Shown here: positions 21,133 through 34,825 of the stretch, piece after piece
Numbering within the stretch: the stretch's first letter is position 1
Layout of the letters: every line of letters begins with the position of its first letter
Assembly (NCBI RefSeq): GCF_031885415.1
Contig: NZ_CP116871.1
Coordinates: forward strand, 496,001 to 560,000
DNA: 64,000 bases
Source: Microbacterium forte
GTDB lineage: Bacteria; Actinomycetota; Actinomycetes; Actinomycetales; Microbacteriaceae
Direction of reading: 5' to 3'
Notes under the pieces: generated by a model
What the model was told of the DNA's origin: nothing
What the model saw: only the letters and a program-made list of their open reading frames with translations
Databases searched by the model: none
Program-made: the position numbers and the translations under genes

Positions 21133-22400
21133 TGAGCCTGCGAGATCAGCATGGTCCCCTGTTCGGCGAGTACGGCGGGCGATACATGCCCGAGTCGCTG
21201 ATCGCCGCGATCGACGAGCTCTCAGCCGCGTATGCCGATGCGATCGTCGACCCGGCGTTCCGCGCCGAGCTGGCGTCTCTGCTCAGCTCGTACGCCGGCC
21301 GCCCGTCTCCGCTCACCGAGGTCGCGCGGTTCGCCGAGCACGCCGGTGGTGCGCGCGTCTTCCTCAAGCGCGAGGATCTCAACCACACCGGATCGCACAA
21401 GATCAACAACGTGCTCGGTCAGGCGCTGCTGACGAAACGTCTCGGCAAGAAGCGCGTGATCGCCGAGACGGGCGCGGGTCAGCACGGCGTCGCCACGGCG
21501 ACGGCTGCCGCCCTCTTCGGTCTCGAGTGCACGATCTACATGGGTGAGGTCGACACGGAGCGCCAGGCGCTGAACGTCGCTCGGATGCGACTGCTCGGCG
21601 CAGAGGTCGTCGCCGTCACCTCGGGTTCGCGCACCCTGAAGGATGCGATCAACGACGCCTACCGCGACTGGGTCGCGTCGGTCGAGACCACCAACTACAT
21701 CTTCGGCACCGCTGCAGGCCCGCATCCTTTCCCCGCGATGGTCCGGGACTTCCAGAAGATCATCGGCGAGGAGGCGCGACAGCAGCTCCTCGCCGAGGTC
21801 GGACGTCTGCCCGACGCGGTCATCGCCTGCGTCGGAGGCGGCTCGAACGCGATCGGCATGTTCGATGCCTTCCTCGACGACGAGGGCGTGAAGCTCTACG
21901 GCGTCGAGGCCGCCGGAGACGGCGTCGACACTCCGCGGCATGCCGCATCGATCGAGCGTGGGCGCCCCGGCATCCTGCACGGCGCCAAGACCTACGTGCT
22001 GCAGGACGAAGACGGTCAGACGGTCGAATCCCACTCGATCTCCGCCGGCCTCGACTACCCGGGCGTCGGTCCTGAGCACTCCTGGCTCGCCGACATCGGC
22101 CGCGCCGAGTACATCCCTGCGACCGACGACGAGGCCATGCAGGCACTGCGCCTGCTGAGCCGCACCGAGGGCATCATCCCGGCGATCGAGTCGGCGCACG
22201 CCCTTGCGGGGGCTCTGCGCCTGGGCCGTGACCTGGGGCCCGACGCCGTGCTCGCCATCTGCCTCTCCGGCCGCGGCGACAAGGACATGGACACGGCTGC
22301 TCGGTACTTCGACCTCTACGACGCCGAGGCGCTCGCGCACGACGTCGAGGACGAGAGCGACGCCGAGGCAGCCGCGTCGAAGGGGGAGCCGGAACTGTGA
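21132..22400 (+). CDS. trpB: Tryptophan synthase beta chain
   Basis: Joins indole and serine with PLP. The 422-residue protein starts [23 protein letters not shown] and has the PLP-lysine motif [15 protein letters not shown], the indole-tunnel region [16 protein letters not shown] and the phosphate loop [13 protein letters not shown] 21132 overlaps the trpC stop (TGATG); a GTG three bases earlier is also in frame. It is the TrpB1 type that pairs with TrpA. An acidic C-terminal tail ([17 protein letters not shown]) extends beyond the usual end. Confidence 0.96.
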   Translation: MSLRDQHGPLFGEYGGRYMPESLIAAIDELSAAYADAIVDPAFRAELASLLSSYAGRPSPLTEVARFAEHAGGARVFLKREDLNHTGSHKINNVLGQALLTKRLGKKRVIAETGAGQHGVATATAAALFGLECTIYMGEVDTERQALNVARMRLLGAEVVAVTSGSRTLKDAINDAYRDWVASVETTNYIFGTAAGPHPFPAMVRDFQKIIGEEARQQLLAEVGRLPDAVIACVGGGSNAIGMFDAFLDDEGVKLYGVEAAGDGVDTPRHAASIERGRPGILHGAKTYVLQDEDGQTVESHSISAGLDYPGVGPEHSWLADIGRAEYIPATDDEAMQALRLLSRTEGIIPAIESAHALAGALRLGRDLGPDAVLAICLSGRGDKDMDTAARYFDLYDAEALAHDVEDESDAEAAASKGEPEL

Positions 22401-23200
22401 GCCGCGTGGAACAGGCGATAGCCGCAGCACACGAGGCCGGCCGCAGCGCGTTCGTCGGATACCTCCCGGTCGGGTTCCCCGACCTCGAGACCAGCATTCA
22501 GGCAGCCATCGCACTCGCTGAGAACGGCGTCGACATCATCGAGCTCGGCCCGCCCTACAGCGACCCGGTGATGGACGGCGCGGTGATCCAGGAGGCGACC
22601 ACCGCGGCGCTCGCGAACGGGTTCAAGATGAAGGACCTCTTCACCGCTGTGCGCGCGATCACCGCCGCGACAGACGTGCCGGTGCTGGTCATGACGTACT
22701 GGAACCCCGTGTTCCAGTACGGCGTCGATCGATACGCCGACGACCTGCTCGCAGCCGGCGGCGCCGGGCTCATCACCCCCGACATCACCCCGGAGGTCGC
22801 GGGGGAGTGGATAGCAGCGAGTGAGCGCACCGGTCTCGACCGTGTCTTCCTCGCAGCTCCCACCTCGTCGGACGAACGCCTCGGGCTGGTCGTGAAGTCA
22901 TCGACCGGCTTCGTCTACACCGTCTCGACCATGGGCATCACCGGTGAGCGCACCGAGCTCGACCGGGCTGCGCGCACCCTGGTCGGCCGCCTGCGCGAGC
23001 ACGGCGATGTCCGCGCCTGCGTCGGCATCGGCATCTCGACCGCCGAGCAGATCGCCGGGGTCTCCGAATACGCGGACGGCGCGATCGTCGGCACCGCGCT
23101 GGTCCGCGCTCTCCGCGACGGCGGCATCCCCGCGCTCGCAGAGGTCACCCGAAACCTGGCAGTCGGCACGTCGTCGGCACGCCCCACACACGAGAACTAG
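22397..23200 (+). CDS. trpA: Tryptophan synthase alpha chain
   Basis: Splits indole-3-glycerol phosphate to indole for TrpB. The 267-residue barrel has the catalytic Glu in [20 protein letters not shown] and the catalytic Asp in the LITPDITPE region. The usual motif is ELGVPFSDP; here it reads ELGPPYSDP, a form seen in actinobacteria. GTG 22397 overlaps the trpB stop. Its TAG stop lies within the lgt -10 box. Confidence 0.96.
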   Translation: MSRVEQAIAAAHEAGRSAFVGYLPVGFPDLETSIQAAIALAENGVDIIELGPPYSDPVMDGAVIQEATTAALANGFKMKDLFTAVRAITAATDVPVLVMTYWNPVFQYGVDRYADDLLAAGGAGLITPDITPEVAGEWIAASERTGLDRVFLAAPTSSDERLGLVVKSSTGFVYTVSTMGITGERTELDRAARTLVGRLREHGDVRACVGIGISTAEQIAGVSEYADGAIVGTALVRALRDGGIPALAEVTRNLAVGTSSARPTHEN

Positions 23201-23203
23201 AAT
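23198..23203 (+). promoter_or_regulatory. Leaderless -10 box for lgt
   Basis: TAGAAT overlaps the trpA stop codon and is followed by 7 nt and the lgt ATG at 23211. No Shine-Dalgarno sequence precedes the ATG, so a leaderless lgt transcript is likely. Confidence 0.55.
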
Positions 23204-23210
23204 CGCACTC

Positions 23211-24239
23211 ATGTCCCTCGCGCTTCACAGCACCTTCGGCGGCGTGCTCGCCAGCATCCCGAGCCCCCCGGTCTCCTACATCGACCTCGGGCCGCTACGG
23301 ATCCACTTCTACGCGCTCTGCATCATCGCCGGCATCATCGCCGCGGTGCTGCTGACCAACCACCGCCTCACGAGGCGCGGGGCAGAGCCGTGGGTCGTGA
23401 TCGACATCTCGATCCTCGCCGTTCCGCTGGCGATCATCGGCGCGCGCATCTTCCACGTGCTCACGCACCCGAACTTCTACTTCGGCGAGGGCAGGAACAC
23501 CTGGAACCCGTTCGAGCCCGGCTCCGTCTGGGCTATCTGGGAGGGTGGCATCGCCATCTTCGGCGCCCTCATCGGTGGAGCCGTCGGTGCATACCTCGGC
23601 TGCCGCTGGACCGGCATCCGCTTCTGGACCTTCGCCGACGCGCTGGCGCCCGGACTCCTGCTCGCGCAGGCCATGGGCCGCTTCGGCAACTGGTTCAACA
23701 AGGAGCTCTACGGACTCCCCACCGACCTGCCGTGGGGTCTCGAGATCCCCGCCGACAATTCCGCATTCCCCCCTGGGCTTCCCGAGGGCACGCTCTTCCA
23801 CCCGACCTTCCTCTACGAGGTGCTGTGGAACGGTCTCGGCGTCATCGTTCTGCTGTGGCTGAGCCGCAAGGCGACCGCGTTCCAGTGGGGCAGGCTCTTC
23901 GCGATCTACCTCATCTGGTACAGCGCCGGCCGTGTGGTCTGGGAGTCGATCCGCATCGATCCGAGCGAGATCTTCCTCGGCCTGCGCAGCAACGTCTGGG
24001 CTGCGATCATCGGCATCGTCGTCGGCCTTGCGATCCTCATCGTGCAGTCACGCCGTCACCCCGGACTCGAGCCGTCGCCGTACCAGCCCGGTCGCGGCCG
24101 GACCGACCTGGACGCTGATGTAGAATCGCAGAACAATCCCTCCGACTTCGTGGACCTGAGTGAGCCTCCGTCCGAAGAAGTCGCCGCAGGAGCCAGCGCC
24201 ACAAGCACCGCTCCCACGGACACGGAAGGTGCTCGATAG
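23211..24239 (+). CDS. lgt: Prolipoprotein diacylglyceryl transferase
   Basis: Adds diacylglycerol to the lipobox Cys of prolipoproteins at the plasma membrane. The 342-residue protein has about seven transmembrane helices, the signature GRFGNWFNKELYGLPT (about residues 156-171) with essential Arg and Asn, and the later conserved GRVVWESIRID. The C-terminal 60 residues form an acidic, Ser/Thr/Ala-rich tail that varies in actinobacteria. ATG 23211 is set by the -10 box 7 nt upstream; an in-frame extension into trpA is not supported. lnt near the other end of this window completes the pathway. Confidence 0.95.
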   Translation: MSLALHSTFGGVLASIPSPPVSYIDLGPLRIHFYALCIIAGIIAAVLLTNHRLTRRGAEPWVVIDISILAVPLAIIGARIFHVLTHPNFYFGEGRNTWNPFEPGSVWAIWEGGIAIFGALIGGAVGAYLGCRWTGIRFWTFADALAPGLLLAQAMGRFGNWFNKELYGLPTDLPWGLEIPADNSAFPPGLPEGTLFHPTFLYEVLWNGLGVIVLLWLSRKATAFQWGRLFAIYLIWYSAGRVVWESIRIDPSEIFLGLRSNVWAAIIGIVVGLAILIVQSRRHPGLEPSPYQPGRGRTDLDADVESQNNPSDFVDLSEPPSEEVAAGASATSTAPTDTEGAR

Positions 24240-24245
24240 CCGACC

Positions 24246-24259
24246 GGTCCGTGCGGACC
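24246..24259. repeat. 14-bp inverted repeat upstream of gltB
   Basis: GGTCCG-TG-CGGACC is a perfect two-arm repeat in the 81-bp space between lgt and gltB. It could be a regulator-binding site for the glutamate synthase operon or a weak terminator of lgt. A TAGAAT box at 24121-24126 inside lgt could be a gltB promoter. Nothing else stands out in this spacer. Confidence 0.35.
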
Positions 24260-24320
24260 CCATCACATCCACCCGGCCAATGACGCCCCCGGGTCAGCTG
24301 CAGATCTGAGGACGGTACTG

Positions 24321-28890
<4,570 letters not shown>

Positions 28891-28898
<8 letters not shown>

Positions 28899-30357
28899 TC
28901 CCAAAGGTTTTCTGAAGGTCACTGAGCGTGAGCTTCCGAAGCGTCGTCCTGTGCCCGTGCGCATCATGGACTGGAAAGAGGTCTACGAGGCCGGCGATCA
29001 GGCGGTCCTGAAGCGTCAGGCCGGGCGATGCATGGACTGCGGTGTGCCGTTCTGCCATCAGGGCTGCCCGCTGGGCAACCTGATCCCCGAATGGAACGAC
29101 CTGACCTGGCGCGGAGAAGGGCGGGCGGCGATCGACCGTCTGCACGCGACCAACAACTTCCCGGAATTCACCGGTCGGCTGTGCCCTGCGCCGTGCGAGA
29201 GCTCCTGCGTCCTGGGCATCAACCAGCCCGCGGTCACGATCAAGCAGATCGAGGTCTCGATCATCGACGAGGCGTTCGCCAAGGGCTGGGTCGAGCCGCA
29301 GCCTCCCGCTCGTCTGACCGGCAAGACGGTCGCCGTCGTGGGCTCCGGCCCCGCGGGGCTCGCGGCAGCACAGCAGCTGACCCGTGCAGGTCACACGGTC
29401 GCTGTCTTCGAGCGAGACGATCGCATCGGGGGTCTGCTGCGCTACGGCATTCCCGACTTCAAGATGGAGAAGGGGCAGCTCGAGTCCCGCCTGCGCCAGA
29501 TGCAGGAGGAGGGGACGAGGTTCCGTGCCGGAGTCGAGATCGGCAAGGACATCTCGTGGTCCGATCTCCGCGCCCGCTACGACGCCGTCGTGATCGCCAC
29601 CGGATCGACGGTTCCCCGTGACCTGTCGATCCCGGGACGTGACCTCGACGGAGTGCACTTCGCGATGGAGTACCTCGTCGAGTCCAACCATGCGGTCGCC
29701 GGAGACAAGGTCCCCGAGCAGATCAGCGCCGAAGGCAAGCACGTCATCGTGATCGGCGGCGGCGACACCGGTGCGGACTGCATCGGAACCGCACACCGTC
29801 AGGGTGCGATCAGCGTCACCAACCTCGCGATCGGCAAGCAGCCCGGCACCGAGCGTCCGGGACACCAGCCATGGCCGATGATGCCGACGCTCTTCGAGGT
29901 CTCCTCGGCTCATGAAGAAGGCGGTGAGCGCGTCTTCCTCGCCTCGACCGTCGAGTTCCTCTCCAACGACGTCGGCGAGGTTCGTGCTCTGCGTGTCGCG
30001 GAGACCGAGTACATCGACGGCCGCCGCGTGCCCAAGAGCGGCACCGAGCGCGAGATCCCCGCAGACCTCGTGCTGATCGCCATGGGCTTCACCGGTCCGG
30101 AGCAGGACGGCTACACAGAGGACACGCTTCCCCAGGTCACCGACCGCGGTGCCTTCCGTCGTGATGACACCTACGAGTCGACCGTGCCCGGTGTCTTCGT
30201 CGCCGGCGACGCCGGGCGGGGGCAGTCCCTCATCGTGTGGGCGATCGCGGAGGGCCGTGCAGCCGCGGCCAACGTCGATCGCTTCCTCATGGGCACGACC
30301 GTTCTGCCCGAGCCTGTGCGACCGCATGAAGTCGCTATCGGTCTCCAGCCCGCGTAG
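28891..30357 (+). CDS. gltD: Glutamate synthase small subunit
   Basis: Passes electrons from NADPH through FAD and iron-sulfur clusters to GltB. The 488-residue protein has the N-terminal Cys clusters [17 protein letters not shown] and CPAPCESSC for two 4Fe-4S centres, the FAD motif [14 protein letters not shown], the NADPH motif [17 protein letters not shown] and the C-terminal FAD site [21 protein letters not shown] 28891 overlaps the gltB end by 8 bp, keeping the two subunits in balance. Confidence 0.97.
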
Positions 30358-30396
30358 GCTGAGCCGCGGCACCGTCGCCTGATTTCCATCCCCCAC

Positions 30397-30402
30397 TACC
30401 CT
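30397..30402 (+). promoter_or_regulatory. Possible -10 box for pyk
   Basis: TACCCT lies 11 nt before the TTG start and overlaps the beginning of CTGGAG, the likely ribosome site. The resulting leader would be very short. Read-through from gltD is also possible. Confidence 0.3.
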
Positions 30403-30413
30403 GGAGCAATCTG

Positions 30414-31865
30414 TTGAGACGCGCGAAAATCGTCGCCACCCTGGGCCCCGCCACCTCCACCTATGAAACCGTGCGTGCACTGATCGACGCCGGCGTGGAC
30501 GTCGCGCGCCTGAACCTCAGCCACGGTGACTACTCCGTGCACGAGAACAACTACGCCAACGTGCGCAAGGCCGCCGACGACGCGGGCCGCGCCGTCGCCA
30601 TCCTCGTCGACCTGCAGGGACCGAAGATCCGCCTCGGCAAGTTCGAGAACGGCCCCTACGAGCTCGCCGCCGGCGACATCTTCAAGATCACGACCGAGGA
30701 CATCATCGGCAACAAGGAGATCTCCGGTACGACATTCAAGGGCCTGCCCAACGACGTGAAGCCGGGAGACTTCCTGCTCATCGACGACGGCAAGGTCCGC
30801 GTCGAGGTCGTCGAGACCGACGGCGTCACCGTCACGACCCGCGTGATCGTCGCTGGCGCCGTGTCGAACAACAAGGGCATCAACCTGCCCGGTGTCGCAG
30901 TCAACGTCCCCGCTCTGAGTGAGAAGGACGAGGAGGACCTCCGCTGGGGCCTTCGCATCGGCGCCGACCTCATCGCCCTGTCGTTCGTCCGCAACGCGGA
31001 GGACATCAGCCGCGTGCACGAGATCATGGCCGAAGAGGGCGTCAAGGTCCCCGTCATCGCCAAGGTCGAGAAGCCTCAGGCCGTCGATGCGCTCGAAGAG
31101 ATCGTCGACGCGTTCGACGCGATCATGGTCGCCCGTGGTGACCTCGGCGTCGAGCTTCCGCTCGAGGCCGTGCCGATCGTGCAGAAGCGCGCCGTCGAAC
31201 TGGCGCGCCGCATGGCGAAGCCGGTCATCGTCGCGACGCAGATGCTCGAGTCGATGATCAACAGCCCGGTGCCCACGCGCGCCGAGACCTCGGACGTCGC
31301 GAACGCCGTGCTCGACGGTGCAGACGCCGTGATGCTCTCGGGCGAGACCAGCGTGGGCGACTACCCCGTGGTCGTCGTCGAGACGATGGCTCGCATCATC
31401 GAGTCCACCGAGGAGCACGGTCTGGAGCGCATCGCTCCGCTCACGACCAAGCCGCGCACCCAGGGAGGTGCGATCACCCTCGCCGCTCTCGAGGTCGCAG
31501 AGTTCGTCGACGCGAAGTACCTCTGCGTGTTCACGCAGTCGGGTGACTCGGCTCGCCGCCTCTCGCGTCTGCGCTCGCGCATCCCGATGATCGCGTTCAC
31601 CCCCGAGCCGAGCATCCGTCGACGCATGGCCCTCACCTGGGGCATCCGCTCGAAGCTCGTCGACATGGTGCAGCACACCGACCTGATGTATCTGCAGGTC
31701 GACGACTATCTGCTCTCGAGCGGACTCGCCGTCGAGGGAGACAAGGTCGTCGTGATCTCGGGTTCCCCTCCCGGAATCGTGGGCTCGACCAACGACATCC
31801 GCGTCCACAAGATCGGGGACGCCGTCAACGGCGCAGCGCCGATCTACAAGGAAGCCACGATCTGA
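30414..31865 (+). CDS. pyk: Pyruvate kinase
   Basis: Makes pyruvate and ATP from phosphoenolpyruvate. The 483-residue protein has the N-terminal RRAKIVATLGPAT, LNLSHGDYSVHENNY, the metal and substrate site KVEKPQAVDALEEI, MVARGDLGVELP and the MLESMINSPVPTRAETSDVANAVLDGADAVMLSGET-type core (positions 31240-31350), with a C-terminal allosteric domain. TTG 30414 is used as start, with GGAG 9-12 nt upstream and the family N-terminus. A strong terminator follows. Confidence 0.95.
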   Translation: MRRAKIVATLGPATSTYETVRALIDAGVDVARLNLSHGDYSVHENNYANVRKAADDAGRAVAILVDLQGPKIRLGKFENGPYELAAGDIFKITTEDIIGNKEISGTTFKGLPNDVKPGDFLLIDDGKVRVEVVETDGVTVTTRVIVAGAVSNNKGINLPGVAVNVPALSEKDEEDLRWGLRIGADLIALSFVRNAEDISRVHEIMAEEGVKVPVIAKVEKPQAVDALEEIVDAFDAIMVARGDLGVELPLEAVPIVQKRAVELARRMAKPVIVATQMLESMINSPVPTRAETSDVANAVLDGADAVMLSGETSVGDYPVVVVETMARIIESTEEHGLERIAPLTTKPRTQGGAITLAALEVAEFVDAKYLCVFTQSGDSARRLSRLRSRIPMIAFTPEPSIRRRMALTWGIRSKLVDMVQHTDLMYLQVDDYLLSSGLAVEGDKVVVISGSPPGIVGSTNDIRVHKIGDAVNGAAPIYKEATI

Positions 31866-31880
31866 TCCAGGTCGCACAGC

Positions 31881-31910
31881 GAAGGGGCGGAACGATTGTT
31901 CCGCCCCTTC
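31881..31910 (+). terminator. Rho-independent terminator after pyk
   Basis: A perfect 13-bp stem GAAGGGGCGGAAC / GTTCCGCCCCTTC with loop GATT, starting 15 nt after the pyk stop, followed by a GTCGTCCGTT tail. It should end the glt-pyk transcription unit. Confidence 0.88.
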
Positions 31911-31977
31911 GTCGTCCGTTCGGCGGTGTTCCAGGGCGGCCATGTCAAGCGTCTGGTGCGGGAGAGCGCGTCGCACC

Positions 31978-31983
31978 TACGGT
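31978..31983 (+). promoter_or_regulatory. Leaderless -10 box for an alpha/beta hydrolase
   Basis: TACGGT, then six bases, then ATG 31990. It supports that ATG over an in-frame ATG at 31942, which lies upstream of the promoter. Confidence 0.5.
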
Positions 31984-31989
31984 GAGCGG

Positions 31990-32745
31990 ATGACCCTTCT
32001 CTCTCGGCGCATCGTCGTGGCGGGCCACGCCTTCCGTCTGCACGAGAGCACCGAGACGCACGCGCCAGGCGTCGTCACATATGTGCTGGTCCACGGCATC
32101 GGCATGTCCCATCGGTATTTCGCTCCTCTGCACGCGGCCCTGCCGAGGTCTGCACGGGTGATCTCGATCGACCTCCCCGGTTTCGCCGGGCTGCCGCAGC
32201 CCGAGCGCGATCTCGAGGTCGAGGACATGGGGCGCCTGCTGGCAGAGCTCGTCGCGGTTTTGGGGCTCGGACGCGTCGTCTACGTCGGGCATTCGATGGG
32301 AGCCCAGTGGGTGCTCGAAGCTGCGCGTGCGCGTCCGGAGCCTGTCGAGGGCATCGTGTTGATCGGCGCGGTCGTCGATGAGCGGCACCGCACGCTCGGA
32401 GCGCAGGCACGCGCACTCGTGGTCGACACGCTGGGGGAGACCCCGGCAGCGAACGCCGTCGTCCTGGTCGACTACCTGCGCTGCGGCATCCGCCGGTATC
32501 TGAAGCAGGCACGGCGGATGATCGAGTACTCGACGGCGTCGACGGTTCCGGCATTGCAGATGCCGGTGCTGGTCATCCGCGGAGGCGACGACCCGGTCGC
32601 GGGGTCGGAATGGAGCCACGCTCTCGGCGCCGCGGCGCATGACGGTGTGGTCGTCGAGATCCCCGGACAGCAGCACAACGTGCACTTCTCGGCGCCGCAG
32701 GCAGTCGCCGAAGCGATCGAAGGATGGGCGCCATCCGCACGCTGA
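31990..32745 (+). CDS. Alpha/beta hydrolase
   Basis: A 251-residue protein with the alpha/beta hydrolase fold: oxyanion segment YVLVHGIGMSHRYF, the nucleophile elbow VVYVGHSMGAQWVLE (Ser in GHSMG, near residue 103), an Asp in VIRGGDDPV and the catalytic His in GQQHNVHFS. No signal peptide, so it acts in the cytoplasm. The substrate is unknown. ATG 31990 is set by the -10 box six bases upstream. The end overlaps the next hydrolase gene by 22 bp in another frame, so the two are probably made together. Confidence 0.85.
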   Translation: MTLLSRRIVVAGHAFRLHESTETHAPGVVTYVLVHGIGMSHRYFAPLHAALPRSARVISIDLPGFAGLPQPERDLEVEDMGRLLAELVAVLGLGRVVYVGHSMGAQWVLEAARARPEPVEGIVLIGAVVDERHRTLGAQARALVVDTLGETPAANAVVLVDYLRCGIRRYLKQARRMIEYSTASTVPALQMPVLVIRGGDDPVAGSEWSHALGAAAHDGVVVEIPGQQHNVHFSAPQAVAEAIEGWAPSAR

Positions 32746-33401
32746 GACGAGCCGCCTGGTGGATCGCCGACTACACCTATGCCGTGTACTGGCAGTTGCG
32801 CGCTGCCGTCGACCGACGCGACGCCGCTTCCTTCGCGACCGGCTCCGAGGCTCCGATCGTGATCCTTCCGGGCGTGTACGAGACATGGCGGTTCATGCAG
32901 CCCCTCATCACAGCTCTGCACGCCCGGGGGCACCCCGTGCATGTCCTCGATTCGCTCAGGCACAACCGCCGCCCCGTCATCGAATCGGCCCAGCTCATGA
33001 CCGACTTCCTCGAGTCGGCGCAACTCACCGATGCGCTCATCGTCGCGCACAGCAAGGGCGGACTCGCGGGCAAGATGGCGATGGCTGGTCCCTCGGGCTT
33101 CCGGGTGCGCGCCATGGTGGCGGTGGCCACGCCCTTCGGCGGCTCCCGCTATGCGCGGATGCTTCCCGTCCGCTCTCTCCGCGCGTTCTCACCCTCGGAC
33201 CCCTCGATCATGCAGCTCGCGCGCCAGGTGGACGTCAACCGTCGGATCGTGTCGATCTACGCGGCTTTCGACCCGCACATCCCCGAGGGAAGCGAGCTCA
33301 GCGGCGCGATGAAGAACGTGCGTCTCGACTCCGGCGGGCACTTCCGGGTTCTCGCGGACCCCCGGGTTCTCGCAGAGGTCGCTGCGCTGTCCGAGCGGTG
33401 A
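32724..33401 (+). CDS. Alpha/beta hydrolase, lipase-like
   Basis: A 225-residue protein that begins MGAIRTLRRAAWWIADYTYAVYWQ. It has the strand PIVILPGVYETWRFMQPLI and the nucleophile elbow ALIVAHSKGGLAGKMA, where Ser sits in HSKGG in place of GxSxG, as in some lipases and triacylglycerol hydrolases. The C-terminal GGHFRVLADP supplies the His. The N-terminal Trp/Tyr-rich helix may touch the membrane. It overlaps the upstream hydrolase, suggesting related substrates. Substrate not known. Confidence 0.8.
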   Translation: MGAIRTLRRAAWWIADYTYAVYWQLRAAVDRRDAASFATGSEAPIVILPGVYETWRFMQPLITALHARGHPVHVLDSLRHNRRPVIESAQLMTDFLESAQLTDALIVAHSKGGLAGKMAMAGPSGFRVRAMVAVATPFGGSRYARMLPVRSLRAFSPSDPSIMQLARQVDVNRRIVSIYAAFDPHIPEGSELSGAMKNVRLDSGGHFRVLADPRVLAEVAALSER

Positions 33402-33445
33402 ACGACGTGTCACCCCTCGGGCTTCACCGACCCGTCGTCCACGGC

Positions 33446-33467
33446 TCCGCGGCTTCTCAGCCGCGGA
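33446..33467 (+). terminator. Hairpin after the hydrolase pair
   Basis: TCCGCGGCT / AGCCGCGGA forms a perfect 9-bp stem with loop TCTC, 45 nt after the hydrolase stop. It lacks a U-run and is followed at once by a TACTCT box (33472-33477) that could start transcription of the next gene. Confidence 0.55.
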
Positions 33468-33524
33468 CTAGTACTCTGGTCAGGCGCAGTCCGCCCGCAC
33501 GGCGGCAGCCCCGCACCCGCACAC

Positions 33525-34010
33525 ATGGATGACCTGACCATCGACCCCGCCGTGGCCGAGCGACCCGACCGCCCCCGCCCGCTGGTCGGAGCGCCATCCG
33601 CACCTCAGCGGTATCCCGCCGGCGCTCTCCCGGATCCCGACGACACGCCCCTCCTTTCGAGGAAGCCGGGAAGCATCGGCGTCAGGTTCCGCCTCAAAGG
33701 TCGCTTCCGCACCCACGAGGCCATCGCGTGCGTCCCCGCCTATCTTGCGCAGAGTCACGCATGCGACACCGTCGTCGACTCCGACGGACACCGGGTGCAC
33801 GACGGGCAGACATATGAACCGGTGCTGGTCGGCGGACTTCACGTCGATGCAACCGATGAGAACCTCGACGCGATCATCCGGTCCGTGGTTCCGCGAGACG
33901 TCGTCACCGCCGACCACCCTGCGGTCGCTGAGCGGATGATCCTCGAGGCGATGAGCCCCGCCCTCGATCGATATCTGTTGATCGACGGTCAGGTATGGAT
34001 CAGCATCTGA
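33525..34010 (+). CDS. Uncharacterised 161-residue protein
   Basis: I do not recognise a family. The protein starts MDDLTIDPAVAERPDRP, has a Pro-rich first third and then a compact region with GSIGVRFRLKGRFRTHEAIACVPAYLAQ and a C-terminus LDRYLLIDGQVWISI that looks globular. There is no signal peptide or membrane helix. It reads like a real gene: strong third-position G/C and a plausible TACTCT promoter box about 48 nt upstream. No clear ribosome site precedes ATG 33525, so the start is uncertain. It ends 7 nt before the tRNA-Leu gene on the other strand. Confidence 0.6.
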   Translation: MDDLTIDPAVAERPDRPRPLVGAPSAPQRYPAGALPDPDDTPLLSRKPGSIGVRFRLKGRFRTHEAIACVPAYLAQSHACDTVVDSDGHRVHDGQTYEPVLVGGLHVDATDENLDAIIRSVVPRDVVTADHPAVAERMILEAMSPALDRYLLIDGQVWISI

Positions 34011-34017
34011 ACTGATG

Positions 34018-34100
34018 TGCCGGCGGTGGGACTCGAACCCACACGCCCTTTCGGACAAAGCATTTTGAGTGCTCCGCGTCTGCCATTCCGCCACGCCGGC
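34018..34100 (-). tRNA. tRNA-Leu (anticodon CAA)
   Basis: Read on the minus strand, an 83-nt class II tRNA begins GCCGGCG and ends CGCCGGCA with a 7-bp acceptor stem. The D arm, a five-pair anticodon stem with loop CTCAAAA (anticodon CAA, reading UUG), a variable arm of Leu type, and the T arm GTGGGTTCGAGTCCCAC are all present. CCA is not encoded. Confidence 0.95.
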
Positions 34101-34189
34101 TCGTGTGTAGCGTCTTCGACTTTAGCGCAGGCGATCCGTGCTCACCGTCACCCGCCACACCATCGGGGGACCTCAGAGGTGGTCTCCAC

Positions 34190-34195
34190 TAGGAT
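34190..34195 (+). promoter_or_regulatory. Leaderless -10 box for the ANTAR response regulator
   Basis: TAGGAT, six bases, then GTG 34202. There is no Shine-Dalgarno sequence in the gap. Confidence 0.55.
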
Positions 34196-34201
34196 GGGTC
34201 T

Positions 34202-34822
34202 GTGACCGAGCAAGAACAGGCAGCAGAACAGCCCACGTCATCCGCACCCAGACGCGTCGTCGTCGCCGAGGACGAGTCGCTGATCCGTCTCGACATCGTC
34301 GAGATCCTCCGCGACAACGGCTTCGATGTCGTCGGTGAGGCAGGTGACGGCGAGACGGCCGTGGCTCTCGCGACCGAGCTCCGCCCCGACCTCGTCATCA
34401 TGGACGTCAAGATGCCGCAGCTCGATGGCATCAGCGCAGCCGAGAAGCTGCACAAGGGCAACATCGCACCCGTCGTCCTTCTCACGGCGTTCAGCCAGAA
34501 GGAGCTCGTCGAGCGCGCGAGCGAGGCCGGAGCACTGGCCTACGTCGTCAAGCCCTTCACCCCGAACGACCTGTTGCCCGCCATCGAGATCGCCCTCGCC
34601 CGTCACGAGCAGATCATCACGCTCGAGGCCGAGGTCGCCGATATGGTCGAGCGCTTCGAGACCCGCAAGCTCGTCGATCGTGCCAAGGGCCTGCTGAACG
34701 AGAAGATGGGCCTGTCCGAGCCCGAGGCGTTCCGCTGGATCCAGAAGGCATCGATGGACCGCCGCCTCACGATGCAGGATGTCGCCAAGGCGATCATCGA
34801 GCAGCTCGCTCCGAAGAAGTAG
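34202..34822 (+). CDS. Response regulator with ANTAR RNA-binding domain (PdtaR-like)
   Basis: A 206-residue two-domain protein. The receiver domain (about residues 17-130) has acidic pocket residues in VVVAEDES, the phospho-acceptor Asp 68 in VIMDVKMP, Thr in LLTAF and Lys in YVVKPF. The ANTAR domain (about 140-200) has the VDRAKGLLNEKMGLSEPEAFRWIQKASMD-type three-helix pattern (RAKGLL...EAF..I...) that binds paired RNA hairpins and prevents termination. Closest known context is mycobacterial PdtaR, also encoded just before polA. The partner kinase is not in the window. The GTG start is fixed by the -10 box six bases upstream. Confidence 0.92.
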   Translation: MTEQEQAAEQPTSSAPRRVVVAEDESLIRLDIVEILRDNGFDVVGEAGDGETAVALATELRPDLVIMDVKMPQLDGISAAEKLHKGNIAPVVLLTAFSQKELVERASEAGALAYVVKPFTPNDLLPAIEIALARHEQIITLEAEVADMVERFETRKLVDRAKGLLNEKMGLSEPEAFRWIQKASMDRRLTMQDVAKAIIEQLAPKK

Positions 34823-34825
34823 CCT

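Noticed and set aside
31942..31989. Upstream ATG 31942 as start of the alpha/beta hydrolase
   Set aside because: It lies upstream of the TACGGT box that sits six bases before ATG 31990, and the extra residues have no family support.
33480..34094. Minus-strand frame beginning MAEWQTRSTQNALSE
   Set aside because: Its first residues are a translation of the tRNA-Leu gene, a well-known false protein start.
33441..34201. tRNA-linked integration site
   Set aside because: No integrase, direct repeat of the tRNA end or foreign base composition is seen on either side.
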